64,000 bases of DNA. It comes from Hysterangium stoloniferum. Its lineage: Eukaryota > Basidiomycota > Agaricomycetes > Hysterangiales > Hysterangiaceae. The notes below the pieces were generated by a model. It worked only from the letters and a program-made list of their open reading frames with translations. It searched no databases and was not told the DNA's origin. The stretch is from NCBI GenBank assembly GCA_015178975.1, contig WHVD01000088.1, forward strand, positions 286,534-350,533. Direction: 5' to 3'. Below are positions 32,123 to 44,365 of this stretch, piece by piece. The first letter of the stretch is position 1. The number at the start of each line of letters is the position of its first letter. The translations under genes and the position numbers were made by a program.

Positions 32123-35100
32123 ATGTCATCAACAGCTTCCAGACTTCTAACTTCAATTGAAAAATTCGATGGAACGAATTGGGAAGATTGGTCATATTCA
32201 GTACGAAGTGCATTTCGCCTCACACACATATTACGCATTGCTGAGGGAAATGAGACTCGCCCAACACCAAAAACACCTGAGACCCCTACGAGTGAAGAAA
32301 CACAGGCCATTAACGAATGGGACAGACGAAACGACGAAGGACTAGGCTTGATACAACTCGCAATCAAGCCAATGATCAGGCAATCTATCAAAGATGATGA
32401 GAGCCTTGCAGACAACTGGAAAAGACTACAAGAAACTTACGGCACTCGCACAGGACTCAATCTTTGGGTCGACATCACCAAATACTTCAATACATCTATT
32501 ACAACCGATCTCCCATTCACGCAACAGATAGATGAGATGTCTGAATACCGCTCCCGTATCGAAACAGCTGGAATGCCCATTGCGGATAGCCTCCATGCAC
32601 TCCTTATCCTTCACGCCCTACCCCCCACATACGAAATAATCCAGCAAACTATTCTAGCGAACGTGAGTGACTACAAAACACTCACTTCTGCGAATATGCG
32701 TGCCCGCATCCTATCTGAAGAACTCCGACAAGGAACGACCTCAGTCAACACCATCAAACAAGGGAAAAGGAGAACTAACGATACATGTAACTTCTGCGGC
32801 GCCCCAGGGCATTGGGAGAGAGACTGCCGACAGAAACAGTGTGGTCTTTCAAAAGAGGAGGCACAGAGCGAGAGAAAGCAATGGAAAGTGGGGAAGGATG
32901 GGAAAGAGAAAGATACACCAACTATGAGCGCATCAATACAAGAGGAAGCATATACCCCACCTCCTAGCAGTACCGATGTAACGGTTAAGTCAATCTCAAA
33001 TGAGGCCATTATCTTTTACATTGCGCGTGAAACCAAATGGATCTTAGATTCAGGATGCTCAGATCACATCACTCACGAAATCTCGGACTTCTAAGAATAC
33101 CGAGCTCTGCCAAGACCAGAAAACATTCGCCTGGCAGATGGGACCACACGAATCTCCTACATTGGAATTGGCACAGTTGCAGCCACCACACAAATCGAAG
33201 GGATTGAAAAGCAAATTACATTAACAAATGTCCTACACTCGCCCAACATTAATGGGAGGTTCATTTCAATATGGAAACTAGGAGAAAAAGGGATCTCTAC
33301 CATCTTTTTCACAAACACTGTTACTCTCAGCAAGAATTCTGCTCCATGCGCAAAAGGGATTTTAATTGGACAACAATACTGGATCACACTCCGTTCCTCA
33401 CAGCCTACAGTTCACTCAATCCAGAAGAAAATCCCGATTGAGACTCTCCATGCCCGGTTGGGACACCTCTCCTGGACAACTCTTCAGAAGCTCAGTGATC
33501 CCATAGATTCCACTTCTGCGCACAGGCTCTCTACATGCGAAGGCTGCTTACTTGGGAAATCCAAGAGAAGGACCTTTAAAACTACGCATACAAGGAGAAC
33601 AAACCCCTTTGAACTAGTCCACATGGACCTTTCAGGACCAATAAACACACGATCTATACAAGGGAATTCTTATCACTACATGCTTGTTGATGATTACACA
33701 CGCTTTAAATGGACATTTTTCTTGCGCACCAAAGATCAAGCATTTAACACATTTAAGTCTTTCGCTGCATATATATCGACCCAATTTCAAACAGACATAC
33801 GGGCCGTATGTTCTGATCAAGGGGGGGAGTTTTTATCGAAAGACTTCATCAAATTCTTGGAAGAAAAGGGAATAAAACATGAACTCACCACACCCCACAC
33901 ACCACAGCAAAATGGTGTAGCTGAGAGAGCAAATAGGACAATAGCGGAAGCTGCCCGGGCCATGTTACAATCTGCTGGGTTGCCAAACACTTTTTGGGAG
34001 AGTGCTGTATCCACGGCCACCCACGTAAGAAATCATGCATCCTCACGAGTCAATGAGTATATTTCCCCATATGAACGGCTCTTTAACCATCTGCCTGACC
34101 TATCTTACCTCCGAGTCTTTGGTTGCCTCGCATATAGGCACATTACAACGGCAAGAACCAAACTTGCTGCTACATCAGAAAAACTTATATTCACAGGCTA
34201 TGAACCAACTACAAAAGGATATCAACTATGGAACCCCATGGCACGAAGATTCATAGCTTCAACTGATGTTACTTTTGAAGAAAGTATCTTCCCTTTCCGC
34301 CCTCACACAATCAAACCTGTCCAAACCAAACCATCATCTGTGACCCCACACAGCAACACTGAACTACTTGAACTCTTATTACCTGAGAGTGACGATGAGG
34401 ATCACATACCACCACATACAAGTGTGCATACACCTACATCGCCACACTCAAATGCACCCCCTCCAACACCTCTGCCTGAAGAGCCACTTCCACCACTTCG
34501 TAGGTCCACCAGACTGAACCGGGGCATACGGCGAAACGATCCAATGAATGCACACCCTGATCGGGAACACATACAACAAGGGTTACGCCCCTGGATTGCA
34601 AATGCCTGGGATGATTCCCCAGAGGCCTTCATAGCTGCTGCGAGTATTACACCAACTGGAGATCCTAGCACCTACACTTATGCCATGAAGACACCCGAAG
34701 CATACCTTTGGCAGCAAGCTATGAATGAAGAAATCACATCACTAGCAGAGAATAAGACTTGGGAGCTGGTCAGTCTACCAGAAGGCCGGACCACCGTTAA
34801 GAACAAATGGGTGTATGTGACGAAACGAAATACACAGGGAGAAGTCACAAGATATAAGGCCCAGCTTGTCACAAAAGGGTTCACACAAACTGAAGGAATT
34901 GACTATGAGGAAACATTCACTCCAGTTGCTCGTCTGGACTCATTACGACTTTTATTATCATTGGCAGCTGTCTACGACTGGGATATCCACCAAATTGACA
35001 TCAAGTCAGCCTATCTAAATGGGAATCTCAATGAAGAAATATACATGGATCAACCGCAAGGCTTCACAGTACCCGGGAAGGAAACACTCGTGTGTCATCT

Positions 35101-36287
35101 CCTGAAAGTGATCTATGGCTTGAAGCAAGCAGGGTGCCAATGGCATGAGCACCTGCAAGGGACTTTAGAAAGCTTCGGATACAGTAAGCTACTTTCAGGG
35201 GATGTCTCCATCTTTTCAAGAGTCACAACGAAGGGGGAGAGTTTACAATTATCCTAGTATATGTTGATGACATGGCGATTTTTGGCAACTTGAAAAACAT
35301 TCAAGATGTGAAAGCTCTCATTGGTTCCAAGTATAAATATACTGATCTAGGGGAAATCGAACAATTCCTAGGACTTCACATTACCCGCAACCATTCGAAA
35401 AGGACTATCACAATAGACCAGACCCACTACATACAACGTATAGCCGATCCCTTCAATATGCAGAACTGCCGGCCAGCATACACCCCCTTTCCCACAGGAA
35501 CCAATCTTATATCCAATACAGAGACAGGATTCGATCTTACGACTAGGTCACATTATCAACAACTTGTCGGGTCCCTCATGTATGCCATGCTAGGGACACG
35601 ACTAGATATATGCTATGCTGTGAACAAGCTATCACAATATGGATCGAACCCCACATCTGCTCACCTAGCCACTGCTCAGCACACCCTGCGATACCTCATC
35701 ACGACACGACATCGCAAACTTACATATGGAAAAAACGACTCTACAGAACTGGTCGGGTACAGTGACTCTGACTGGGCAGGAGATAAAGACAGTTGTCATC
35801 AACTACAGGATACACATTTGTGCTCACAGGAGGGGCGGTAACCTGGGCTACTCAGAGACAACGCACTGTCGCACTCTCTTCAACCGAAGCAGAGTACATG
35901 GCCCTCACTCACCGAATGCTCTAAGCATGCACAGTGGATTGTATCCCTTCTCCAACAACTCTATTTCGACATTGACCTCCCAATTAATATCTTTAGTGAC
36001 TCACTTGGTGCCCGCTCAATTGCTTCAAACAATGTCTATCACAAGAGGACAAAACACATCGATATTAAATACCACTACATCCGAGAAAAAATTATGGATG
36101 GGACAGTCAGTGTAAATGAAGTCAACACTAAGAATAATCTTGCCGATGTTTTCACGAAATCACTACCACGGGATCAACACAACACTTTAATATCACGACT
36201 TGGACTCGTTGATAATTCAACCGAGGGGGAGTGTTGTAAAAAGGGAACAATAACGGTTGAATTACCTCCGAGCACAATGACTACTTG
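32123..36287 (+). pseudogene. copia1 gag-pol polyprotein, interrupted
   Basis: ATG at 32123 (MSSTASRLLTSIEKFDG). Gag core NWEDWSYSVRSAFRLTH; zinc knuckle CNFCGAPGHWERDC; protease WILDSGCSDHIT (about 33040). A TAA at 33092 follows (CAA expected). Then the integrase zinc region HARLGHLSW to CEGCLLGKSKRR, and the integrase core with HMDLSGP, SDQGGEF and QNGVAERANRT (D, D, E present). RT has WVYVTKRNTQGEVTRYKAQL, IHQIDIKSAYLNG and, after a one-base shift near 35235, VYVDDMAIFG. RNase H follows (VGYSDSDWAGDKDS) with shifts near 35800 and 35910, including STEAEYMAL, and ends NNLADVFTKSLPRDQHNTLI. One stop and about three shifts: recently inactivated. Confidence 0.93.
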
Positions 36288-36519
36288 AATCTATTATTAG
36301 ATTCCTATTATACCCCTTATTCTAAGTGGCACATGACTGTGGATATATACGCCCATTGTTATACTCATTTAGATAGAACAATGGACGTAGATTAGTATAA
36401 AGTAAATAGGTATTGTACGATAGTAAAAAACAACAGAGTCAGTCTACTCGCACTCCTCTACTCGCACTCAGGAGTTTCCTGAGTGGCACTGCGTCTACAA
36501 GTTGCGACCTTTTACAATA
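36232..36519 (+). mobile_element. copia1 3' LTR
   Basis: 288 bp from TGTTGTAAAAAGG to CTTTTACAATA, with inverted termini TGTTGTAAAA/TTTTACAATA. The last 44 bp are repeated at 31986-32029 with one difference. It joins R sequence directly at 36520. Confidence 0.88.
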
Positions 36520-37850
36520 CTGGTGAGTCTCGCTCAGCCATATATACCATCATACCACACATTGAACGTGTCTTTTTGTCCTTGGAATATCATGCATAAT
36601 GTAGAGCTCTATAGCCGAACGTATCTCATGGCTGCAACACGCATATCCAACTATCCCACCTCTTCCCAGCTCTTGATCACGCCCTGCTATCCTTGCTGTC
36701 CTTGCTTGAACCCGCTGCACTGTCTATGGGATCCTGCGTTTCGAGGTACAGTGGAGTGGGCACCCGGGACGTGGCCAAAGTTACGTCCTAACTAATTGTT
36801 GGGGGCGGTATTCGCGCGTACGCCTTTACGGACCACATCAACGAGCGCGAGGCAGGGTACCCATAGTTTTGAGCTGGACGAAGCGTGACATTTGCTGTCT
36901 CAATTAGCCATAGTAACATTGGAGTCACATAAAACTTATAAGTTGTCCTGTCTTCACGCCCTCACTTCACCTTCAACTTCGCATTTGAGTCACCCTCGTA
37001 CCTCGACTACCTTGTCTCTGCTTCTGCCCTTTACCTTTACCTTCACTTTCACTTTTGACTGACCCTCCTCTTCACCTTCAACTTCCTGCCCTCATCGTCA
37101 TGTTATGTCCTTCCCCTTCGGCTCCATTTCCACACTATCAAGGTAGTTATATTTTGTTCATATATTTATTTTATATCTTGGGCCGAACCTGATGTTATGA
37201 CAGAGCCAGCATTATTCCTGTGTCTTTTGTCACCGGGTAACATATCCATGTGGTAATGCGAGAACTATGAGTATTCCGGATTGCCAATTATACGTGATAG
37301 TTTCGTTGCTTATAGTGTGAACGTCATTACATATTTTATATCCTTGCTGGTCAAAGGGTCAGGGGATGGATGGGATGGAATGGATGATGGATAGTGTCGA
37401 CCAGATGGAGGATATTGTTTTCAAGAAGTTCAATGTCTGTGGTGTTGTAAGTGACACCGCAGCACTGTCGGGGTGTAAGGGTGAGGTTATATATAATACC
37501 AATAATGTGCTGGTTACTTTATATATTATTGTTTAATTCCAATATGGCTCATAAATATAAAAAATAAATTATTAAATATAAAACTATTCAGAATGTGATA
37601 TAGCGGTCCTAGAGCACCTAGAACAAGGCCAGGCTAAGTAGCAGACACCTGAGATAGCTAGTCTACACCAACTCATTGTAAAAAGAAATTCCACTTAGTA
37701 AATAGCTGGGCTTTGCCTGTTATACTACCTAGTCAGGGTATGTACACATTTCGCGATTTCCTGGTGCGCATGCTTTGTTTGAAGTGCTTGTCCTCAGTCT
37801 CACTATCAGAAATTTGCTTGTTCTTCTGACCGGGAATACGGAGGAGGACC
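36520..37850 (+). repeat. R unit part and orphan-gene upstream region, block b
   Basis: Begins 'ctggtgagtctcgctcagcc', contains the 'ttcgcgcgtacgcctttacg' block and pyrimidine-rich TTCACC runs, and carries the unoccupied copia2 site at about 37241 ('gtaacatatccatg'). The final 250 bp lead into the orphan gene. Short frames here (36502-36795 and others) are not conserved between copies. Confidence 0.75.
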
Positions 37851-38039
37851 ATCCCGAGTCCGCACAGTGGATATAGGATAAGACATGACAGAATCCTTCT
37901 GGTTCAGACAATATGTGCAAATGAGAAGTGCTTCGGATTATTTCTGGCTTGCCTAGCATTTATGGGAAAGTATGTTGTGATATGCCAGAAGCCTGGCACA
38001 GCAACACAGCCGGAATAGGTTTCATGGCAATGCAATGCA

Positions 38040-39974
38040 CACGTTGCCCAATTGCTTATAACAAAGGCATATCACATTTCGTGTATCGATAACCAAGCAC
38101 TGATGCCCATCACTACCGATTCCCTGCCAAATACCTACGGGGTAGACACGATAACTCATATGACCGACGCTGCAGGGTTACCTCCTACCTCCCCTTCAGC
38201 AGCAGTGACATTTGCCGACTCTCAGCTGGGCAATCAAAATACCATGAGAGTAGTGAATGCTTACAAAATGCTCCATGAGCAATGGGGTTGCGACGAACCA
38301 GGCCATGACTTATGCCTACAGGGGGGTTGTTATATTGGTCATATTCAGCTGTCTCAAGAGCAGATTTCCATTTGGATAGACGAAATTGTGGGTCATCTGT
38401 TCATTGAAATTCATCATTATTATTATTCACTCATCCAATACCTGATTTCCAAAGTGCCGCGGCCAGGCGACATGCCACTATCCGCCAGAGGTACTTATTA
38501 TCCCAGACGGCTCTGGAGCCAATAGGAAGCTAGATTTTGATTGGGGTGCTAGCGAAACGAATATTGACCCAGAACCTGAGATTGAACCGGGGTATTTTTG
38601 TGGACTGGCTCTGGAACGAGTCGGCAGGAGAATGCTTTATTACTCAAAGGTTCCGTTGTTGTTAGCCAAGCTATTGCTTTATAGGAAAATTGTGGATCGT
38701 TTGCCGCGTCCGTCCGCGCAAAGCCTTGGAATAATATTGCAAGAGACAGTTGATTTAATGCGGTATGAGTTGCAATGTCTTACACGAATTTATCGACAAC
38801 CCTTTGAACATTGAACATCTTCGCAGGCCATCCTACCCACCTTATATTCGAGAACAAGCATCCAATGTTTTTGTCAGCGTCGAAAATGTCAGTGATGCAC
38901 ACCGAAGGGATGATTGCCCCCAACTTGTTTTAGAATGGTTAGGTTGGGTATTCCGTCATTCCGGGTATAAAGGGTCACCTGAAATTATGTCAGCACTATA
39001 TCGAAATCTGACGAGTGCACCCTTGCATATTCATTATGACGAGGTTCTATCCAATTTCGTTGTAATTCTCGCTCGATATCACACTGGCTCGTGGGAACGG
39101 GACCATATTGGCCGTCCTTCTGACCTTGCGCATCTCATGCGATATCTCTGCGGTTTACGTAAGCTATCATTCTATGAGCTGAATGCTATTCATGATTACT
39201 TGGAATCCTGGCTGCAACCAGAGTATGATATGTTGTCAGCATTCTTCACCGAGCTGACTCAAGCCATGCCAGATCCCACCACCCAAGACGGTCCTACACC
39301 AGAGAGCCTCGCTGTATATACTACCACATGGATCTTTCCATACTATGCTCTCGACAGGATGCACGGTTTCATGTCCTCTCTGAGGCGTTATTGGATATTG
39401 CCCTAGGTATCACCGTTGGGGGTACATTGCGACATATGGGGAATGACTGGTTCTTCTGGTCCCAAGCACGTGCTGTGAATAGATTATTCGAGGACAGGGT
39501 ATTGCTGGTAGAGCATACCAAGAAGATTAATCGAATTGCCTCGTTCATTGCTTTCTATCTACGGCACGTTGCACATGCGCTCTTGTCAACTGATATCTTA
39601 ACTTACCTTCCCCTTCTAGTCATATTTTGATTCAACCCCAGGAATGGTACATGCTCGATCCTCTTGCTAGCATAATCAAAACCATCATCTCCCTCATATC
39701 AACTTCTCCCGATCCAGAATTCTCCTGTGGTGAAATACAAGCAGAAAATGTAGTAAACGCTTTCGTGGATTTTTTCTTACATTTCGATCCACTTCATTTT
39801 CGCCATCACCCCCACATTTTCAAACCCTTTTCACGTTTGAAAAGTGACTCGCACTCCCTCTTACTCCTCATCGCCAATCCATTCACCGGTCCTTCGGTCC
39901 TATCTAGCTCGCATTGCATGTCGATACTGAAGGACAATGGATGGGTCGAAAACGCTCTTTCTCCGTCCAATTAG
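38040..39974 (+). pseudogene. Orphan multi-exon gene, copy b (premature TGA in exon 4)
   Basis: Same structure as copy c: exon 1 to 38387, intron 38388-38454, exon 2 38455-38762, intron 38763-38826, exon 3 38827-39222, intron 39223-39287, exon 4 39288-39646, intron 39647-39717, exon 5 39718-39974. Exons 2 to 5 have exactly the same lengths as in copy c (308, 396, 359, 257 nt). Exon 4 has an in-frame TGA at 39628 where copy c has CGA. The start is also damaged: the frame of exon 1 has no good ATG and carries the extra base seen in c relative to a. Peptide landmarks are SIDNQALMPITTDSLP-like, WGCDEPGHDLC, RRPSYPPYIREQ and SGEIQAENVVNAF-like. Function unknown. Confidence 0.75.
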
Positions 39975-40594
39975 GCAGACATTTCCTCCCCTCATTTACC
40001 TTGAGAATTAGCATGCACATTATGGTATAGATGCCAACAATTTTTATGGAAAATTGGCATTCCAATCTCAATCGCAATTTATTTCATATATTAGTGCAAG
40101 AATATTTTACACCCTCTTTACTAAATACTTGAGAAAACACAAGAATACGAACCTTTGATTATCTAATCTTATATTGATGGGCAATCCTGAAATTGATCGG
40201 CTATGCATTTGTCTGGGACCCGGAATCGAGAATAAATAAAATGACAGTAAATGACAGTGAAACATGGTATAAATCATCCATATATCCCACAGATCATAAT
40301 ACAGAATAAATATTGACTGATAGGGTACCTCCCAGCGTTCCCGATGGCGATGAGGCCTAACGTGAGTAGACCTCGGCCTTGCCTCCTTATTCTCGTGTCT
40401 TTCCAGCACTCACAACCTCCGACAATCATTTTAAGGACGTCCTCCCCTTAATAACTGAAAGAAAAGCTGAAGGCGCTGGAGACACTCCCGAAGATGACAT
40501 AGGAGATTATCAAGAACATTGAGGAAAGTCTGGATACCATGCTGATGCGCTGAAGCCTGAGGTAGGCCGTTTTACTTTTCTTACAATCAAACAC
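39975..40594. other. Spacer downstream of orphan gene b
   Basis: Shared with block c (50602-51180). A minus-strand frame (40107-40409) has a counterpart at 50789-51019 but with different ends, and its sequence in copy a is not open, so I do not call it a gene. Confidence 0.4.
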
Positions 40595-40708
40595 GTGGTT
40601 GTCTATCTCACCCGTGATTGTCTATCTCACCCGTGATTGTCTATCTCACCCGTGATTGTCTATCTCACCCGTGATTGTCTATCTCACCCGTGATTGTCTA
40701 TCTCACCC
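40595..40708. repeat. 19-bp tandem repeat, six units
   Basis: Six head-to-tail units of GTGATTGTCTATCTCACCC, the first with one change (gtggtt), end at 40708. Block c has a single unit at about 51187-51205, so this array expanded after the duplication or shrank in c. Confidence 0.96.
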
Positions 40709-40799
40709 TAAAACCTATCCCAACATTGATGGCATCTTCTAGTCAAAGTGTGTATCGGACTTCCTGTTGAAATAAAATACAACATATGATTTAGCGAGT

Positions 40800-42940
40800 A
40801 GGGAAGAATGGGAAGAATGGAAAATTAAAATGACTGTCAGACATTGCGAAGTAAATGTCACGAAAGATAATAAAGTGGAGGTTAGCAACTCGGGAGATAT
40901 CGCACTTGTTAGTGCTAATCGATAACAGTTTCGGTGTAGTTGGACACTGCATCACGTGACGGATCACCTCATCGTTCGTGACGCCTTCATCTCCGCTGCT
41001 TTCTCTCTGCGTTTGGACGACTGCTCATTGCAACAAGCATGGGTGGAAGTTCGAGGTGTTTCTTGATGCATCGATAACCATCTCTCACACTTAAACATCA
41101 TCCATACCCCATGCAGTCCGTACCTTTACGCAACATATCGCTGCCAATGGAACCGAATCTCAGCCAGCCGCACTGTTGCTTTAACACTTGTGGTCAAGAA
41201 CTACACCGATTCTCTTTCAAGTATCATGACAGTACCAAGACTACTACCAGCATCATGGAGCGTCTCCTACACATCTCTATTGCCTTTCATCCCGCCGCCG
41301 CCCACCCTGCCACGCTTTAGTCTCGGCGTAATGCTGCTGCCCGGCTGGCCGCCGTAGAACGTTCCCCAATTGCACAGCCATCAGCTCCAGTTGCTTTTGC
41401 TCACGCACTTGCCGATTTTTCGCGATTTGTAGAAACATTGCCGGTAAAAGAACAGGGAGGCCGATGCTGGATAATCGCGGTTCTGAACGGCGTCTACAAG
41501 TCTTCGTGGATGCGATTGACCGTGGCGGAAAGAGAAATGACAAGGGGGGCATGGAGGTAGACTTAAATACGGATTTAGGTTCAAAGAGAGAGGCTGGGTG
41601 GATGTATTGACTTCCTGGTGAGTCTCCCTCAGCCATGTAACATTATACCACAAATTGAACGTACCTTTTATGTTCTTGGAATATCATGCAAATTGTAGAG
41701 CCATATGGAGGAACGCACCTCATGGCTGCAACACCCATATCCAACCCACACTCCTAGGCCACCTCTTCCCCCTGCTCTCCCTGCTTGATCCCGCTTTACC
41801 GCCAATGGTATTTTGCGTGTCAAGGTACAAGGAGTGGGCGCCTGACGATTGTCGATAAAGTTATGTCCGAATTGTTTGGCGGCGGCATTCGCGCGTACGC
41901 CTTTACGGACCACATTCAGAGACCGGCTGGGTAGATATATTGGGTTCCTGGTGAGTCTCGCTCAGCCATATATACCATCATACCACAAATTGAACGTATC
42001 TTTTTTGTCCTTGGAATATGATCCATAATGTAGACGAATGCACCTCATGGCTGCAACACGTATATCCAATCCACACTACTATGCCACTTCTTCCCAGCTC
42101 TTGGTCACGGCCCTGCTATTCCTCCTCCTCTCCCTGCTTAAACCCGCTGCACCGCCTATGGTATTCTGCGTGTCCAGGTACAGTGGAGTGGACACTCGAC
42201 AACGTCGCCAAAGTTGGTTTGGACAAATTAGTTTGTCCATTTTCTCTGAAGGAGGCACGTGACATTAGCAAACAATGCTACACATTATTTCTTTGTTCTC
42301 CCCACTCTATTTTCCTCTTTGTTCTCTCCTATTGTCCTTAGGCCATATATACTGCATTCCATAGTACATACCTCTCCATCTCGTCCCGTCTCAATTCCGC
42401 ACTCGATCGTCTTCAAAGACTTCGAGTTCCGCTCAAAACTTTTACCCACCCTTCCGCTTACCCTAGTTTATATTCGGTAGACTTCATGTATTTTCGCTTC
42501 CGCCGGCTTGAGCACGGCCCGATCTTTTCTGGTCACGCAAAAGAGCGGTGGCGACGCAATAGAACTCTATTCGCTTGCCCAGAGTCACGAACAAACGACA
42601 GAGATCCGTCCAAATTGTTTGGCGGCGGCATTCGCGCGTACGCCTTTACGGGCTACATTGGACGAGGCGTGACATTTGCTGTCTCGATTAGCCATAGTAA
42701 CGTTGGAGTCACGTAAAACTTATAAGTTGTCCTATCTTCACGGCCTCACCTTCGTCTCACCTTCAACTTCAACTTCACTTTTGAGTCACCCTCATACTTC
42801 GACTACCTTTTCTCTGCCTCTGCCTTTACTTTCACTTTCACTTTTGACTGACCCTCGTCTTCACCTTCAACTTATCCTCATCGCCGTTCTCATTGTCATA
42901 TTATCTCTACCCTCCCCTTCAAAGGTGTAGAATTAGATTC
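40800..42940 (+). repeat. R unit copies, block b (leader, broken ORF, two tandem body copies)
   Basis: Contains the 'gcatcacgtgacggatcacctc' motif (about 40950), a broken copy of the R ORF from about 41255 (MERLLHISIAFHPAAAHPAT then a stop), and two partial body copies starting at about 41615 and 41952 (each with 'ctggtgagtct'). A pyrimidine-rich TTCACC zone closes it at about 42900. 42260-42590 holds sequence absent from the block c copy. Confidence 0.7.
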
Positions 42941-43410
42941 AAGTCCGCCAGGAGGTACTGTAGGCATGCAGCAAAATTGCAGACGGAGTGTATTTCTTTG
43001 CGAACCTTGTTGGACTCTGATCGACCGGCCGCTCCGTTGTCGTCAAGTCAAGTCCAGGGGCGTTGATGAAAATCTTGAACTGAACCAAAGATCCAATGAC
43101 AATCACACTTGCGATGGTCCAGCAAGGTGTAGACACAGGTTGTGTGAGCAATAGAAGAAAATCGAAAGAGACCAGCATAGATGTGCTCTGAGCTGCTCCT
43201 CGGCATCAGCGTGCATCTACACTATTCTTTATCACTTTCCTTGTTACTTCATCGCAACCTTCTTGAGCTTGGTGATGGTCCAGTCAAATGGATAGGGTAG
43301 GGAGCGAGGCAAGAGTGCCCCATGCCGGCTCAAGTCTGGCCAGGAGCAGCTGAAGAACTGAAGAATCAAGACAGTGCTTTAGAAGAAAATGCGCAGTGGG
43401 CTGCTTAGCA

Positions 43411-43650
43411 TCAGTGCGCATTGGCGCTGATACGCCTGTTTGTTCTTCTGTTGCTCCATTGCAACCTTCTCAAGCTCCAGGGGCTCAATGGACTGATAAC
43501 ACGCAGGTCGCAAGGCACCACAGAATGAGCCATAATCTCATGCAGACTCGGTTGTCGTTTTGGGTCTTGTAAAAGGGTCCAGAGGAGGCCGCAGACCTCA
43601 GGAGGGACCGTTAAAAATTGTGTTGACAAATATATTGGCAGAGCAGGCCA
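43411..43650 (-). pseudogene. Protein-kinase C-terminal fragment, block b
   Basis: On the minus strand: MSTQFLTVPPEVCGLLWTLL, then QDPKRQPSLHEIMAHSVV. This fits the last subdomain of Ser/Thr kinases (hydrophobic-L-L-x-x-DP-x-x-RPSL-x-E-I-x-x-H). Sequence after it changes frame and the rest of the kinase is absent. The same fragment, more decayed, is at 53852-54110. It is part of the duplicated block, not an active gene. Specific kinase family not determined. Confidence 0.55.
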
Positions 43651-44079
43651 ATGTTGTTGTTATTACCGTCAACATTCGTTAGGTTATCATCAAGGGGCAG
43701 GTACGTTGATTTCACTTGTATGTGCTATTCTCAGGACCCGTCCATTTCACTTTCAACCTTCTACAAACCAAATTGATCGTCAACATTTCGTCGTCTAATG
43801 AGTTTGACTGCAACGGCATGTGGACCACAATGGGATATGGATTGCAGTGTAGGGAGCACGCATGGTCATTTATTTATGTATCTTTAACCATCGCTCAACT
43901 TTTTGTTACTCACCTTGCCTGTGCCATCAATCAATAAGTACCCAATTTCTTCATTTTGACTGCCCTACCGTGGTGCATTTTACAGCAGTCCATATACTAT
44001 TATATACGCGTAGTATAGTTAGTGAATCTCTCAGCGAACGTTTTACGCTGAGATATTCAAAACGTCTTTACCAACCCTT

Positions 44080-44340
44080 ATGACTGGTACTGTTCTGGGA
44101 TCCTCTTTCCTCATCATTTTGATCGCTATGCTTACTATACTCTACTCTCCCATGGCATCTATTAAGATTTATCGCGCCGAAGGAAAAGTTCTGTTTGTGT
44201 TTCGTAAGTTCATCCATCTCACTTGATTAACCAATGACCAAGTCACTCAACCCGCGCTTCTTCGTGACATTGCATCCTATCAGCCCCTTCCATCTGTCAT
44301 CCCGCCATCCCGCCCTCATACATCTTTTGGTATGTTGTTT
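44080..44340 (+). pseudogene. 5' fragment of a hypothetical membrane-anchored protein gene, cut by an R unit
   Basis: ATG at 44080 opens MTGTVLGSSFLIILIAMLTI, a likely N-terminal membrane segment, then SIKIYRAEGKVLFVF. A GTAAGT donor at 44204 follows. With an acceptor at 44242 (a 39-nt intron, short for fungi) the reading continues TQPALLRDIASYQPLPSVIP to a GTATGT donor near 44332. R sequence starts at about 44365, so any remaining exons are gone. It is unique in the window. Function unknown. Confidence 0.35.
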
Positions 44341-44365
44341 GAACGCGACTCTGGTCACAGTGCTC

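Larger units (their letters stand above)
31986..36519 (+). mobile_element. copia1 (Ty1/Copia) element, 5' LTR truncated
   Basis: A 3' LTR at 36232-36519 (288 bp, TGTTGTAAAA...ACAATA) and a 44-bp remnant of the 5' LTR (31986-32029) ending in the same CTTTTACAATA bound a gag-pol region in Copia order (gag, protease, integrase, RT, RNase H). The primer-binding site GGTTATGGGCCCC is at 32030-32042 and the polypurine tract GAGGGGGAG precedes 36232. R sequence flanks both sides but in opposite orientations, so the left side was rearranged after insertion. Confidence 0.93.
36520..43998 (+). repeat. Segmental duplication, block b
   Basis: Collinear with block c (44748-54640): matching landmarks are 37241/47881, 38391/49015, 39974/50601, 40409/51019, 42930/53379 and 43629/54079. 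Both blocks contain R sequence, the orphan gene, a spacer, further R copies and a degenerate kinase fragment in the same order and orientation. The right end is at 'acagcagtccat' (about 43998 and 54642), after which the blocks differ. Confidence 0.9.

Noticed and set aside
32123-36519. copia1 as an active element
   Set aside because: A TAA in the protease-integrase linker, about three frame shifts and loss of most of the 5' LTR exclude activity.
40107-40409. Minus-strand frame shared with 50789-51019
   Set aside because: Length and ends differ between copies b and c and the copy a equivalent is not open; more likely spacer sequence.
41111-42930. Many 60-120-residue frames in R units
   Set aside because: Apart from the short R ORF, none keeps its frame among the six or more R copies.
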